A DNA stretch of 64,000 nucleotides from Corydoras sp. C115 (lineage: Eukaryota; Chordata; Actinopteri; Siluriformes; Callichthyidae): assembly GCA_019802505.1 (NCBI GenBank), contig JAFMOC010000003.1:1216501-1280500 (forward strand), read 5' to 3'. Made by a program: the position numbers and the translations under genes. The stretch's first letter is position 1. Every line of letters begins with the position of its first letter. Under the pieces are notes generated by a model. That model made no database searches and was not told the DNA's origin. It was given only the letters and a program-made list of their open reading frames with translations. Positions 1 through 11,824 of this stretch are shown here, one piece after another.

Positions 1-110
1 TAATAAATATGGAAACACTTGTGTGTGCCTTTAATCAACATGTACTGATGTTTAAAAATCTATCACAGGCTGCTGCTGTCTAAAGCAACTCTAATTTATT
101 TCTATTATAG

Positions 111-357
111 AAAGTTCGAGAACATATACATTGGCTGGGGGTTTAAGTCCCCAGCTGATGGATTCACCCCAGCTGTGCCCCCTCCACCTCAGAGTGAGTA
201 CCCTACTGGTCCAGAAATCACAGAGCAGAAGGATCCTACTGTAGAAGAGGAGCAGGCTCACAAGGACGCACTGGAGGAGCAGCAGGCGGCACATGGAGAA
301 AATGAAGCACTGGACCCTGATGAGGAGGAGGAGGAGGAGGAAGAAGAAGATGACTGA
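111..357 (+). CDS. Last exon of a radial spoke head protein 4/6 family gene (RSPH4A/RSPH6A type), partial
   Basis: The acceptor TTCTATTATAG ends at 110. The exon is read in the frame that ends at TGA 355-357. Its residues begin KFENIYIGWGFK, continue into a proline-rich stretch and the motif EYPTGPEITEQKDPTVEEE, and end in an acidic tail of about twelve Glu/Asp. This C-terminal layout (IYxGWG, then EYPxGPEI, then xDPxVEEEQA, then poly-acidic) is how I remember RSPH4A and RSPH6A, subunits of the radial spoke head in motile cilia and sperm flagella. The first base of the exon completes a codon begun upstream, so the rest of the gene lies before the window. The choice between RSPH4A and RSPH6A is open. 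RSPH6A is favoured weakly, because in human it lies on the same chromosome arm as NAPA and EHD2. Confidence 0.8.
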
Positions 358-2339
358 AAGGGCCGGTAATATATTGTGGACTAAGAGCTTGTCTCGGTTC
401 TTTATTTGGCTGTTAAAATGTATTTGTTCAACAATATGGGATTTTTTTATTGAAATGAAGAAACAGAAGGCTTTAATGATCAATTTAAAACCTTTTTATT
501 AGGAAGATTATACATTGTCGTGGTGCTGGTTAACTGCTGCTCACTTCAGCCTGCAGTAATCATGCCATTTTGTGTCATGCTAATATAATAATTAATTAAT
601 TTCAATAACTTGGAATTATATTAAGGTTTAATTAATTGTATTACAGAATCAAATTAATAAAAAAAATATATTATTAAATTATAGCTTAATTTCTGTCATG
701 TTCTTCTTTTTAAAGCAACTAAACAACTTCCAATTGGATGAAGGGAGAAAAAAATATATATACGATAAGAGACCTTTATTTGTCCCACAATGGGGAAATT
801 CACTATATATATAAAATGTGTGTGTGTGTGTATATATATATTTAAATGAAAATGCAGATTGTAAACTAACACTGTTTTTGCCAAAGCATTTTTATAATTG
901 CTAGCTTCAAACATTTTGGAAATGTTTAGTGTTGGTACCACAGATTTACATTTAATATGTTATATGGTTATACCATACACTGGTCATTTAGTAAATCTGC
1001 TCGTAAATGCTTTCCATTTTTTGTAAACACACGCATTATTCTCCGCACCACTTACTCTAATTAGGATCACAGGGGATACAAGAATTTGTTTTACACCCTG
1101 GATGGGTAGTAACTACTCCATATTAGACACAAACACATTCCTAAGGGTGACTTAGTATCTCTGTTCACCTGACCAAAATGTCTTTGGACTATGAGAGGAC
1201 AAGGAGAACATGCAAACTACTCACAAAAAGATGAGGTGACAGTACCAATTAACAGTAATTGCAGTACCAATTAAACTAAATTAAATGATACACTGACTTA
1301 AGTTTAACTTTAATTTTGCTGTGCAAAAATAGAGGTATTTGGAAACTGATATTGCCAAATAATGGCAAAAAAAAACATTTAATGTAATATTAAACATAAC
1401 AGTGTTTATGACCTCAGCATATTTCCAAAGACGTTCATTTCATTTTAATGACATTATTATGGAGAATTCTATAACATTAAAGCAGTGGTTAACTATTTAC
1501 ACTACGGTACAAAGTAACAAGTAGCTAATTTAAAAAAATAAGTACATCTACTTCTAGCGGTATGAAGATATGGGCACCAATTTAATCTGAGTGCTGCCAT
1601 TATCTTGGGATTACTGGTTTGAATCTTGAAGATGCCACAGCCATGAATGGCAGACTCTCTTCAAATCAACCAAAGCCACACTAGCCAGTCATAGAAGTCT
1701 TAGCAGACCTGCGTTTAAGTGTGATATCACTGCTCTTTAAAGTTGCATATGTGGTGTAGCTTGTGATTTGGAGGAAACCCATAATAGCCTTTACCCTGCT
1801 TGATTGGTAGCTGCAAAGTAATAAAGGACAGATGCCTGAAGGATGGAAATTGTCAGCTAAAAAACGAATCAAGGACAAAAAGATGACAAATGTCCCTTTG
1901 ACTTTACAAACATACTGCTAACAATATCAACCATAAGCTTCTTTTATGCCAATAACTTGGAATGTAACATTTAAGCAATATAATGTCTGAGAAAATGATC
2001 CTTACAGAATGGAGTCGTTACATCAATGTCTGAAGACAGGTGCATCATGGAATGTGCCATAAATTAATCACTTTGGCAACCAGCTCCAATAGAAAAGATG
2101 TCCAGTTTATGCAGATAAATTAATTAAGCCCTGTTTTCATATCACAGTATTGTAAGGATTGAGAACAAATTATTCCCTGGTAATAAAGGTAACACGAATA
2201 AGAACCACAGCCAGTAGTTTTTGTTTTTTAGATAGGACTGAAGCCCCAGCTTTTTAGAGACAATTTGAAATGTGAATTCATAAAAATTCAGGGAAAGGAA
2301 AACATGTGAATTGCATCCAAAAGAAAAAGGAAAGTAAAT
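358..2339. other. Intergenic stretch between the radial spoke gene and the napa stop codon
   Basis: AT-rich and without a convincing exon. It should hold the 3' UTRs of both convergent genes. An AATAAA-like run near 655-665 could serve the upstream gene. A short mixed (TG)n/(TA)n tract lies at about 818-842. The ORFs here are short and carry no recognisable motif. Confidence 0.6.
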
Positions 2340-4741
2340 TTATCGAAGATCATTCTCGTCCTCCTGAATGGTCTTTTTGATTTTGAGTAAAATGGAAGTA
2401 TGCCACTGATCAAACCTTGTAATGGACTCAAACTCCGTCACCTAGAGATAAAGAAATGGTGAAGAAAATGAGGCAGTAGCAGTAATTACTTAAATTTAAA
2501 TTGGTGTATAATGACTAATACTACTTAAAAAGGTTTTCATTTTTCTTTTTTAACGTTTCTAATTACAAGTCAAATAATCATTAAAACTGAGTTAGAAATC
2601 GTTAACATTTTGGAATTTGCTGATATTTCGGTACTTGATGTAATGTGTGTACTTGTCTGTACATAATCTGATATCTCATGCTTTCCAGCACAAGTTCAGT
2701 CTTTTAGAAACCTTTTAATGTCAACTAAACACCACATAATGGCTTATTTTGATTGAGGTTGCCTCGCAGTGGGGAACATCCATGACATTCAGTACTTCTG
2801 AATCCTTGCTCTTTAAGTAGCTTGGTACAAATGTTTAAGTTTATTTTTGAGACACTGTTTCTAACTTGGGCGGCACGGTGGCTTAGTGGTTAGCACGTTC
2901 GCCTTTCAGCGCTAGGGATTCCCGGTTCGAATCCCCATCTGGGTGGAGTTTCCATGTTCTCCCCTTGTCCGCGTAGGTTTCCTCCGGGTTCTCCGGTTTC
3001 CTCCCACAGTCCAAAAACATGGATCAAGTTAATTGAGTTCTCTAAACTGCCCCATATAGAGTGTGTTGGAGTGTGTGAGTGTGTACCCAGCGATGGACTG
3101 GCGCCCTGTCCTGGGTGTATCTGCCCAGTGCCCGAGACGTTCTCCCCTGGATGGGCATGGGGAACCCCCCCGCGACCCTAATAGAGGATAAAGTCGGAGA
3201 TAATGAATGAATGAATGAATGAATGTTTCTAACTTTCTAAGAAACACACATTATTCATTCATTCATTCATTCATTATCTCCCACTTTATTCTCTATTAGG
3301 GTCGCGGTGGGGTTCCCCATGCCCATCCAGGGGAGAACGTCTCGGGCGCTGGGCAGATACACCCAGGACAGGGCGCCAATCCATCACTTGGCAACACACA
3401 TCTATATAACATGATTTTTCTATCAATGCAGGAATAAAGAACCTGTACCCTTAAAATGAGGAAATGTATCAGTATGAACTTACAGCGTTGGTAAATGCAT
3501 CGGCGTCCTGCTCCTCATGTGCAATGAGAAGTTTCTGTGGAACCATCAACAATAAATAAGTGAATAATCAAACCTTAGGTGAATTCGTTAAAGCCTAGAA
3601 ATTAAAAATGGACAATGTTTCTGATGGTCCTCTACCTTAAGGAGTTTGCACTCTCGGGAATCAGAGAAGGCAGGAAACATTTGTTCGTATCTTTCCATGG
3701 CCAGCTACAGAGAAAACATTTATACCATATCACTGAAAGTATACAGCACACTGACCTGTAGAAATCTTTAATATCATTAATACTCACTTTAGCATTAAGC
3801 ATATCTACACAAAAGTGACAAAGTGCTGCTTTGAAAAAGTGTTCCTTAGCACCGTACTTCAGCAAGGTGTGGTCCATGCTATATGTTCCGATCTAAAACA
3901 ATGATGGAACTTTAGTATAATCCACTTCAGAGATGTAAGAAATAAAGCAAATATAAATACACACCTGCTCGTATATCTCAATGGCCTTCTGATACTGCCC
4001 CAGTTGGGCAGCGTATGTAGCCACTTTAAGAAAGCACTTGTTGGCTAAACTACAAAAAAGGCAAAGTGCAGATAGCTTTAACCTTTGGGTTAGTGAATGA
4101 ATGTATTATAGTTATGTTGCATCACTCTCACAATAATGGGTGGAGTTTCCATGTTCTCCCCGTGTCCACGTGGGTTTCCTCTGGGTTCTCCAATTTCCTC
4201 CCACAGTCCAAAAACATGGATCAAGTCAATTGAGTTCTCCAAATTGCCCCATATAGAGTGTGTATGTGTGCGTGAGTGTGTGCCCAGCTTTAGATCGGCG
4301 CCCTGTCCTGGGTGTATCTGCCCAGCGCCCAAAACGTTCTCCCCTGGATGGGCATGGGGAACCCCCCCTTTCCCCCGCGACCCTAATATAGGATAAAGCG
4401 GAAGATAATGGATGGATGATTGGTGTTAATGGGTAAATATTTCCTTCTCACAGCATAATGTCAATGCTAGAACATCCATAGTGAACTAGCCCTCATTTCA
4501 AACCTCAGTACCTCAACCAGATCTCACTAATGTTCTTTTATTCCCAGAAACCCACTTCAGATCTCCGTCTTGTGGACAACCCTCTTAAAAACATGACTAT
4601 AGATCAAGAAGAAGACTTTGGATAATAGTGAAGTAAATTATAATATAAAGAATACCTGGTGGACTCCTCGCCTTTGTAGTAATCAGCTGCCTGCTCATAG
4701 TGCAGCACTGCCTAAGGTTAAGAAACAACAGTTTACATAGC

Positions 4742-4785
<44 letters not shown>

Positions 4786-7076
4786 GTGTAATGTTGAATT
4801 CTGTTTTGCTTATTTTTACTCACCTTATCTATATCTAGTAAATCGGCTTCATAAATTTCAGCTATGCTGATGTTGTGTTTTGCTGCAATGTTGAAACGTC
4901 CCTGAGGAAAAAACATCCATGAGATAACAAGATAACAATAAACAACCCAATTAGAAATCAAGTTTTTTTTATACTCATATTTCAATTATTTATCAAAAAC
5001 TTCCTTTTTTTCACTGTGTGTTGTTTACATCATTAAAATTAGCCTTTATAATTTTTTCAGTTACATAACCAAGAATGAGGGGGCACGGTGGTTTAGTGGT
5101 CAGCATGTTCGGCTCTCAGCGCTAGGGATTCCCGGTTCGAATCCCCATCTGGGTGGAGTTTCCATGTTCTCCCCGTGTCTGCGTGGGTTTCCTCCGGGTT
5201 CTCCGGTTTCCTCCCACAGTCCAAAAACATGGATCAAGTCAAATGAGTTCTCCAAATTACCCCATATAGAGTGTGTCTGTGTGAGTGAGTGTGTGCCCAG
5301 TGATAGATTGGCATCCTGTCCTGGGTGTATCTGCCCAGCGCCCGAGACGTTCTCCCCTGGTTGGGTATGGGGAACCACACCGCGACCCTAATATAGGATA
5401 AAGCGGAAGATAATGGATGGATGGATGGATGGATGGAGAACTAAGATGTTTTTTTCTGGGGATCCAGGTTCAAATCCCAAATCCTTATCTGGGTGGAGTT
5501 TTTATGTTCTCCGGTTTCCTCCCACAGCCAAAACATGGATTCAAGGTAAACTAAATGCTCTACATTGCCCCATATAGTCTGTGTGTTCTCAGTGATAGGT
5601 TGGTGCTCTGTTCTGGGTGTATCTACCCATCACCCAAAACGTTCTCCCCTGGATGGGCAGAGAGACCCTTCCCCCCGTGACCTTGTGACCTTTACTGTAT
5701 GTACATTTCTCTTTAAAAAAAAATGCTGACTTCAGCAGTGGGCAGCAGTAGGCTCTATGTTTAGCACGCTCACCCTGGCGGGTTTGAATCCCAATTTCTA
5801 AATTACCCCATATAGTGTGTGTCTGTGTGAGTGAGTGTGTGCCCAGTGATAGATTGGCGCCCTGTCCTGGCTGTATCTGCCCAGCGCCAAAAACGTTCTA
5901 CCCTGGTGGAACCCCTTGCAATAATTATTTCTTTTACACAAAACAAATGTACAACAATTATGGTCACCGTTTATAAATGTCTTACCATATCTAAGTAGAT
6001 TTCAATTGCCCTAGTGAGACACTTAATGGCTTCTGAAAAGCAAACACATACATTTTAGACTTACACATTTGAAAAAGCGAGTATTTCATTACTTTCTGAG
6101 ATGATATATGTGCGCAAACCTTCAGGATCAGCTTTCTTGTAGGCATTGCCTGCATCAATTAAACTAACAGCAGCATCAAGTTTGTTGTCTGTCCTTAAGC
6201 GCAGTTTCGCTGCTTTACAAAAAGCATCTCCTGCAGCTGAAAAATAATGTTTTATAACAACTGTCCAAGAAAGCAGTCTAAAAATAGGCCTTTAAAGACC
6301 TCAATGAATTGACATACCACGCCAGTTCTTTGCCATTTTAAACATGTTGGCAGCCCTCACATACATATCACAAGCCTCCTCTGCCTTGGAAGAGCTCCTG
6401 GAAAAACAGATTTGTATTCATAATGAGTCATTAATGGAGAACTTCCTCATGACCCTAAGATAGGATTATGCAGAAGATAATGAATGAATGGAGCCCTGTA
6501 TTATTTCTGCTGACAATCTCAGCAACAGGTGTATTTGTACTGAGATCACGTGACATTTAAGAGAACATTAAATCCATTAATGTCGGGTCAGTAAACTATT
6601 TGAACAGCAGATAGGGCCACAAAGCAGAGTGACAAAATGAGGCATTTCTCACAGGGCCAAACCAGAGGTGAGTGGCAATCCAATTAAACATCATGTCATC
6701 TTGCGGGCGGCACAGTGGATTAGTGGTTAGCACGTTCTCCTCTCAGCATTGGGGATCCAGGTTCAGGTTTGAATCCCAATCTGGGGGAGTTTCCATGTTC
6801 TTCCATGTGTGCGTGGGTTTTATCCGGGTTCTCCGGTTTTCTGCCAAAGTCCAAAGGTAAATTGAATGCTGTAAATAGCCAAATACTGTGTTTGTGTGTT
6901 TGTGTGCGTGTCTGTGTGAATTTATGTCCCCAACAATAGATTAGCACCCTGTACTGGGTGTATCGGCCAAGAGCCAAAAACGTTCTACCCTGGAACCTGG
7001 ATGGGCATGGGAACTCCGACCCTAGTAGACGATAACAGAAGATAATGAATACTGTACACACAATTTTTTTGCTTTT

Positions 7077-7148
<72 letters not shown>

Positions 7149-7471
7149 GGCACGGTGGCTTAGTGGTTAGCATGTTCTTCTCTCAGCGCTAGGGATTCTC
7201 GGTTCGAATCCCCATCTGGGTGGAGTTTCCATGTTCTCCCCGTGTCCACGTGGGTCTCCCCGGGTTCTCCGGTTTCCTCCCACAGTCCAAAAACATGGAT
7301 CAAGTCAATTGAGTTCTTCAAATTGCCCCATAGTGTGTCTGTGTGAATGAGTGTGTGCCCAGCAATAGATTAGTGCCTTGTGCTGGGTCTATCTGCCCAG
7401 CGCCCGAAACGTTCTCCCCTGGATGGGCATGGGAAACCCCCCCGCGACCCTAATAGAGGATAAAGCGTAAG

Positions 7472-7539
<68 letters not shown>

Positions 7540-8358
7540 AAACGCAAAGCAATTGTGTGTATAGTATTATATTCATAATAAAAAATATTTGTTTCAATTT
7601 TGCCTCATAAATTCTTTCACACGTTTTCTTTTTAATTATTAACCGTTGCTTTATTTTAGATACTTTTGAATGCCCCAAAGGTGAACTGTAACCTCCACGC
7701 ATCTACAGTATGTTGATGATAAATGATGCTGATCCTGATCTTAAATCTGATCCTGATCTTAAATCTTGATCCTGATGGGAGGGATGCTGATCCTGATCTT
7801 AAATCTTGATCCTGATCTTAAATCTTGATCCTGATGGGAGGGATGCTGATCCTGATCTTAAATCTTGATCCTGATCTTAAATCTTGATCCTGATGGGAGG
7901 AATGCTGATCCTGATCTTAAATCTGATCCTGATCTTAAATCTGATCCTGATCTTAAATCTTGATCCTAATCTTAAATCTGATCCTGATCTTAAATCTGAT
8001 CCTGATGGGAGGGATGCTGATCCTGGTCTTAAATCTGATCCTGATGGGAGGGATGCTGATCCTGGTCTTAAATCTGATACTGATCTTAAATCTGATCCTG
8101 ATGGGAGGGATGCTGATCCTGGTCTTAAATCTGATACTGATCTTAAATCTGATACTGATCTTAAATCTTGATCCTGATGGGAGGGATGCTGATCCTGATC
8201 TGAAACCTAACAATCCGTTATTGCTATTAATCGAGGTTGATTGTTCTTTTTTTTATTTACCCGAAAAACGTTCCAAAGAACGACGCAGGCATTCTCATTT
8301 TCTTGTCCGCTTCAGCCACTAAAGCCATGGCTTCCTTCTCTTTCCCAGAAAAGTCCAT
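2340..8358 (-). CDS. napa: Alpha-SNAP (NSF attachment protein alpha), complete 11-exon gene
   Basis: Coding exons on the minus strand: 8261-8358, 6318-6399, 6120-6236, 5986-6032, 4824-4902, 4656-4711, 3965-4049, 3788-3892, 3636-3704, 3484-3534 and 2340-2441. They sum to 891 nt, or 296 residues plus stop, against 295 for human alpha-SNAP, and all phases agree. Recognisable stretches include EEACDMYVRAANMFKMAKNW, AGNAYKKADPE, GRFNIAAKHNISIAEIYE, HYEQAADYYKGEES, KEHFFKAALCHFCVDMLNAK, FPAFSDSRECKLLK and the C-terminal LLKIKKTIQEDENDLR. In the family this TPR-like helical protein docks NSF onto SNARE complexes and stimulates their ATP-driven disassembly at the cytosolic membrane face. The C-terminal Leu needed to stimulate NSF is kept (DLR end). 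The start is MDFSGKEKEAMALVAEA, matching the MDNSGKE start of orthologues. NAPA is preferred over NAPB by the CHFCVDMLNAK segment. Introns carry seven or more SINE copies and a minisatellite. Confidence 0.95.
2869..3224 (+). repeat. V-SINE/DANA-like SINE, full length
   Basis: The head has a perfect pol III A box (TGGCTTAGTGG) and B box (GGTTCGAATCC), followed by the conserved core (tttccatgttctcc, cacagtccaaaaacatgg, ggcgccctgtcctgggtgta) and a (GAAT)n tail. It lies in a napa intron, antisense to the gene. This copy is the reference for the family in this window. Confidence 0.9.
3252..3395 (-). repeat. Truncated SINE 3' half, inverted relative to the preceding copy
   Basis: Starts with (ATTC)n and reads the reverse complement of the SINE tail and core as far as the GCGCCAATCCATC segment. 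No tRNA-like head remains. Together with the copy at 2869-3224 it forms a tail-to-tail pair about 30 bp apart. Confidence 0.8.
4138..4417 (+). repeat. 5'-truncated SINE in a napa intron
   Basis: Begins inside the core (ggtggagtttccatg) without A and B boxes and ends in a short (GGAT)n tail. Antisense to napa. Confidence 0.8.
4741..4784 (+). repeat. (TTA)n microsatellite in a napa intron
   Basis: About fourteen uninterrupted TTA/ATT triplets, lying 30 bp from exon 4656-4711. Confidence 0.9.
5080..5437 (+). repeat. SINE, full length, in a napa intron
   Basis: Head gggcacggtggtttagtgg, B box GGTTCGAATCC, core and a (GGAT)n tail. Antisense to napa. Confidence 0.88.
5438..5915 (+). repeat. Two older SINE fragments in tandem
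   Basis: 5455-5690 and about 5738-5915 both carry diverged SINE core (ccatatagtctgtgtg, gatagattggcgccctg) with deletions. They are older than the intact copy just upstream. Confidence 0.65.
6705..7053 (+). repeat. SINE, full length but diverged, in napa intron 1
   Basis: Head ggcggcacagtggattagtgg-like with a B-box region altered by a small duplication (gatccaggttcaggtttgaa). The tail merges into AT-rich sequence and then a (TA)n tract. Antisense to napa. Confidence 0.8.
7079..7144. repeat. (TA)n microsatellite
   Basis: About 33 TA dinucleotides. The SINE at 7145-7477 follows directly, with another (TA)n tract after it, so that SINE inserted inside a TA array. Confidence 0.95.
7145..7477 (+). 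repeat. SINE inserted within a (TA)n array, napa intron 1
   Basis: Complete A box, B box and core, flanked on both sides by (TA)n (7079-7144 and 7478-7531). Antisense to napa. Confidence 0.88.
7710..8205 (+). repeat. Minisatellite in napa intron 1 built from GATCCTGATCTTAAATCT units
   Basis: Roughly 500 bp of interleaved units of two kinds: one CTGATCCTGATCTTAAATCT-like, with or without an extra T, and one GATCCTGATGGGAGGGATG. They are arranged as higher-order repeats. The array ends about 50 bp from the exon 1 donor. Long reading frames on both strands here come from the repeat, not from a gene. Confidence 0.92.
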
Positions 8359-8437
8359 CGTGTTAAAGGTGCAGATCTGCAGCTGGATGTCAGAAAGAAA
8401 GCTGCTCTCCAACTCACATCTGCTTTGTTTTTCCTGC

Positions 8438-8445
8438 TGACGTCA
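8438..8445. promoter_or_regulatory. Full palindromic CRE (TGACGTCA) upstream of napa
   Basis: TGACGTCA lies 80 bp upstream of the napa start codon, in a locally CpG-richer region. It fits the CREB/ATF consensus and may be a promoter element. The transcription start is not visible from sequence alone. Confidence 0.5.
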
Positions 8446-8459
8446 AGCAGACCTTTCCC

Positions 8460-8935
8460 TTAGGGACCGTCGCAAAACAGCATCCTGGATGTAACTGTGA
8501 AAGTGGCGTCATTAAAAGACATATTCTGTTTGTAATATAAATAAATACAAAGAGAATCCCGATGCACTGTATCTGTAAATGGCGATGTTTTATTTGGTTG
8601 AGGACGCCACAAACGAACTCGCGTTTGCAGCCCGAGCCTCTTCGTTTTTCCTCACGGTGTGTAATTTATCCTGGAAGTCGTCACAAGCGTTTCCAGTGTA
8701 GAGGTCGGCAACGTGAACGGAGGCCGTTTTGGATTTCCATAATGTTGCAAACTTCGTAGCAGAGGTATTATCTAGAATTATTCGTTTTATTGGTTGGTAC
8801 AATAAAAATATTAGCTGTGTTGGAATGTGTGACGCGGTAGTTCGCTCTTCACGGATGGCGCGTTTTTTCTGTTGTGCTCGAGTGGCAACGTGAATGAAAC
8901 GCTGCGGCCCGGAAGCACATAGAAGTCAAGTGAGT
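8460..8935. promoter_or_regulatory. CpG-richer region between divergent napa and ZBED-like genes; possible shared promoter
   Basis: GC and CpG content rise against an AT-rich background (cgtcgcaaaac, acgaactcgcgtttgc, gacgcggtagttcgc, aacgctgcggcccgg). On the plus strand AAGTCAA|GTGAGT at about 8925-8937 looks like a splice donor. A 5' UTR exon of the plus-strand ZBED-like gene, whose coding exon follows an acceptor near 11807, may start here. This is inference. Confidence 0.4.
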
Positions 8936-9186
8936 TTGAATAAAATGCTCCATTTCACTAAAGTCAGTCATAAACGTCTGGAATAACTATTAAAAAAATA
9001 TTGTGCACATTATTATTTAACCCTAATCACGTTATCAGTCTCCACCAAAAACCTCATATCTACCTCATCTTACAGCTACCGTTTATATACATAGTTTCTG
9101 CTACATCTCTCATTTTATATGCTGCTATATTTATTTTCTGTAATATTTCTAATGTATACTACATTTTTTATATATATATATTAATT

Positions 9187-9225
<39 letters not shown>

Positions 9226-9245
9226 TTTTATATATGTGTGTGTAA

Positions 9246-9592
9246 GGCGGCACGGTGGCTTAGTGGTTAGCACGTTCTCCTCTCAGCGCTAGGGATTCCC
9301 GGTTCGAATCCCCATCTGGGTGGAGTTTCCATGTTCTCCCCGTGTCCGCGTGGGTTTCCTCCGGGTTCTCCGGTTTCCTCCCACAGTCCAAAAACATGGA
9401 TCAAGTTCATTGAGTTCTCTAAATTGCCCCATATAGAGTGTGTTTGAGTGAGTGAGTGTGTGCCCAGCGATGGATTGGCGCCCTGTCCTGGGTCTATCTG
9501 CCCAGCGCCCGAGACGTTCTCTCCTGGATGGGCATGGGGAACCCCACCGCGACCCTAATAGAGGATAAAGCGGGAGATAATGAATGAATGAA
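9246..9592 (+). repeat. SINE, full length
   Basis: Intact A and B boxes, core and (GAAT)n tail. Very close to the 2869 copy, so young. Confidence 0.9.
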
Positions 9593-9618
9593 TATATGTG
9601 TGTATATATGTATATATA

Positions 9619-9974
9619 AGGGCGGCATGGTGGCTTAGTGGTTAGCACGTTCGCCTCTCAGCGCTAGGGATTCCCATTTCGAATCCCCATCTGGGTGGAG
9701 TTGCCATGTTCTCCCTGTGTCCGCATAGGTTTCCTCCGGGTTCTCCGGTTTCCTCCCACAGTCCAAAAACATGGATCAAGTCAATTGATTCTTCTCCAAA
9801 TTGCCCCAAATTACCCCATAGAGAGTGTGTTTGTGTGAGTGAGTGTGTGCCCAGTGATAGATTGGCACCCTGTCCTGGGTGTATCTGGCCAGTGCCCGAA
9901 ACGCTCTCCCCTGGATGGGCATGGGGAACCCCTCTCTGCAACCCCAGTAGAGGATAAAGCGGAAGTTAATAATG
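9619..9974 (+). repeat. SINE, full length, followed by (TA)n
   Basis: Same orientation as the neighbour 27 bp upstream, with a small internal duplication (ttgccccaaattacccc). The tail runs into mixed TA/TATG repeats that extend to about 10080. Confidence 0.88.
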
Positions 9975-10000
9975 GATATATATATATATATATATGTATG

Positions 10001-10043
<43 letters not shown>

Positions 10044-11824
10044 TTGAATATATATATAGTTGTATATATATATATAGTATATATTATGGTTGATTATATT
10101 TTATATTATATTATATTCATAGTTGTACATCCTATTATATTTTATCTCTATACTATATTTCTACCTCATTTTCTTCTTTAAAATTGACATTTAAGTCTAA
10201 CTTTAAGTCTCATGTACCACATGTGATATAAATGATAATAAAATTTGATTGAATCTTGAATCTTAATCACTAATTAAAGTGCACATTTGCTGGGAGATTG
10301 CTCCACACTATTCTTTTACAGCATCACATTTATTTGCCAACAGAGTTCCATTCACTTTGTTTTGGTGGCAGAAGATAATAATCACTCCACAAAGGCCTGA
10401 CCGGCACTGTATGTGGTGGTCACTTTACCTGTAAATATACTTTCATGATCCTGAAGTACATTTTGATCCCATGGTTTTAAGTGATAAATTTATTGGGTGA
10501 GAACCAAGGCACACACACACACACACACAGCACAAGGATGGAGAGGAGCAAAAAGAACAGTCCACTAAGGCCCCCCGTGGACTTATCTACAAAATTTAAG
10601 ACACATTGCATCATCAGAGAGAAAAAAATGTGTTTAAATGTGTTGCTTTGCAATCCCAAAACCAAACTGTTGTTGATTTCTAAGACGTTTAACACCGACA
10701 TAAGAACCCACATTCAGGTGCAGTAAGCTATAATGAAACAGGGTGCAAAATAATGCCCTACTCTATGATTTTAAAGTGTTAGAAATGAGTAAAAGTAACA
10801 TCATGTAACGAATCTTAGATGATGCTGGCCTGTAGGGGGAAATGCCTATAAAGGGTGGTGGTTTAGTTTGCCTAAGAGTTTATCCAGCACCGCTGATCAA
10901 AGTTTACATGTAAAAAGAGTGCTTACAAAAGCAAAGCTTATATGTAGATATTAGTATATACATAGGTGTGCTTATTAATTAGATCAAGTTATATCAACTG
11001 AAGTATATATAGATATTTTTTTGTGTGCTAGGTCATCAGCTCATCAGTGTATCTGACTTTTGCACTGATCTGATGTCAGGTTGGTTTAATGTGAAGTAGC
11101 TTCTGTGTGGTTAAGGTACTTTTGCCGTATTTGTGTGACTCGGCTTGTTTAATTTCTGTGGGTGGTAGCTTTTGTGTAGTGAGGCTTCATTTATTGTCGA
11201 GTAACTAAAATCTTTGCTCACTACATTTTACAAGTAGCTCACCCAACACCGCCTACATATTTAAACTAACATGATATCTCAATAAAAAGTAACATTTCAG
11301 TGATAAGGCATTGCTTTTACCTGAACCTGACGTTCTAAGTGATGGTCCTTAAGTTTTATCACTATGACAACCTCCACCCTCAATGTTCCAATGTTCTTGG
11401 GAAGGTTTCCTTATACTTTGTGGACAGTAGAGCATATATAAAACATGGGGAAAAAGAGTTTATTTGTAGTTTTGACATATTTTGGATGTTTTTTTAATCA
11501 CTTTTCTCTCCCACAAAGTTATTCCTTTATTCCACAACTTCAAATACATGCTAATTGGCTATAATGCAAATTAAGTGATGTCATTTAGCGATTTATTTTT
11601 TATTTTTTAGGCACAACAGGGCACTGGTGAGACGGAATCGAACTCGGGACTAGAAATAATCTTAGGCCATCAGGGATGAAATAAGAAAGCCTTGTTATTC
11701 AGTATTTCAATGGACTCTAAGGTTGACATATTTTTTAACTACTTTGTATGCTTATACTTTGCTTATAGCTCTATATGGCATGTGATGAGTCTTTGTATCT
11801 TCCTCAGATATCTGAATCACTTGC

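Larger units (their letters stand above)
8936..11824. other. Intergenic/5' intron region with SINEs and microsatellites
   Basis: No exon recognised. It contains SINEs at 9246-9592 and 9619-9974, (TA)n tracts, a (CA)n tract at about 10510-10529, and at about 10880-11420 a block resembling the non-coding block found in the ELM2-SANT array (see findings). A LINE-tail-like sequence (aataaaatttgattgaatcttga) sits near 10235-10260. Confidence 0.6.

Noticed and set aside
91..483. 130-codon minus-strand frame over the radial spoke exon
   Set aside because: It is the reverse of a real plus-strand exon; the poly-acidic tail makes poly-Leu/Phe in reverse.
2900..2935. tRNA gene suggested by perfect A and B boxes
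   Set aside because: The boxes are the head of the SINE; no tRNA cloverleaf and the same sequence recurs many times.
2954..5391. Recurring 70-100-codon frames (MFSPCPRxFPPGSPVSSHSPKT type), here and at about 20 other sites
   Set aside because: All are the SINE core read in one frame; no gene.
7884..8322. Long frames on both strands over the minisatellite
   Set aside because: Produced by the repeat having no stop in several frames; no start context or splice support.
8562..8802. 65-70-codon frames on both strands upstream of napa
   Set aside because: GC-richer promoter-like region; the peptides match nothing and overlap in opposite strands.
9839..10181. Frames rich in Tyr-Ile
   Set aside because: (TA)n microsatellite translation.
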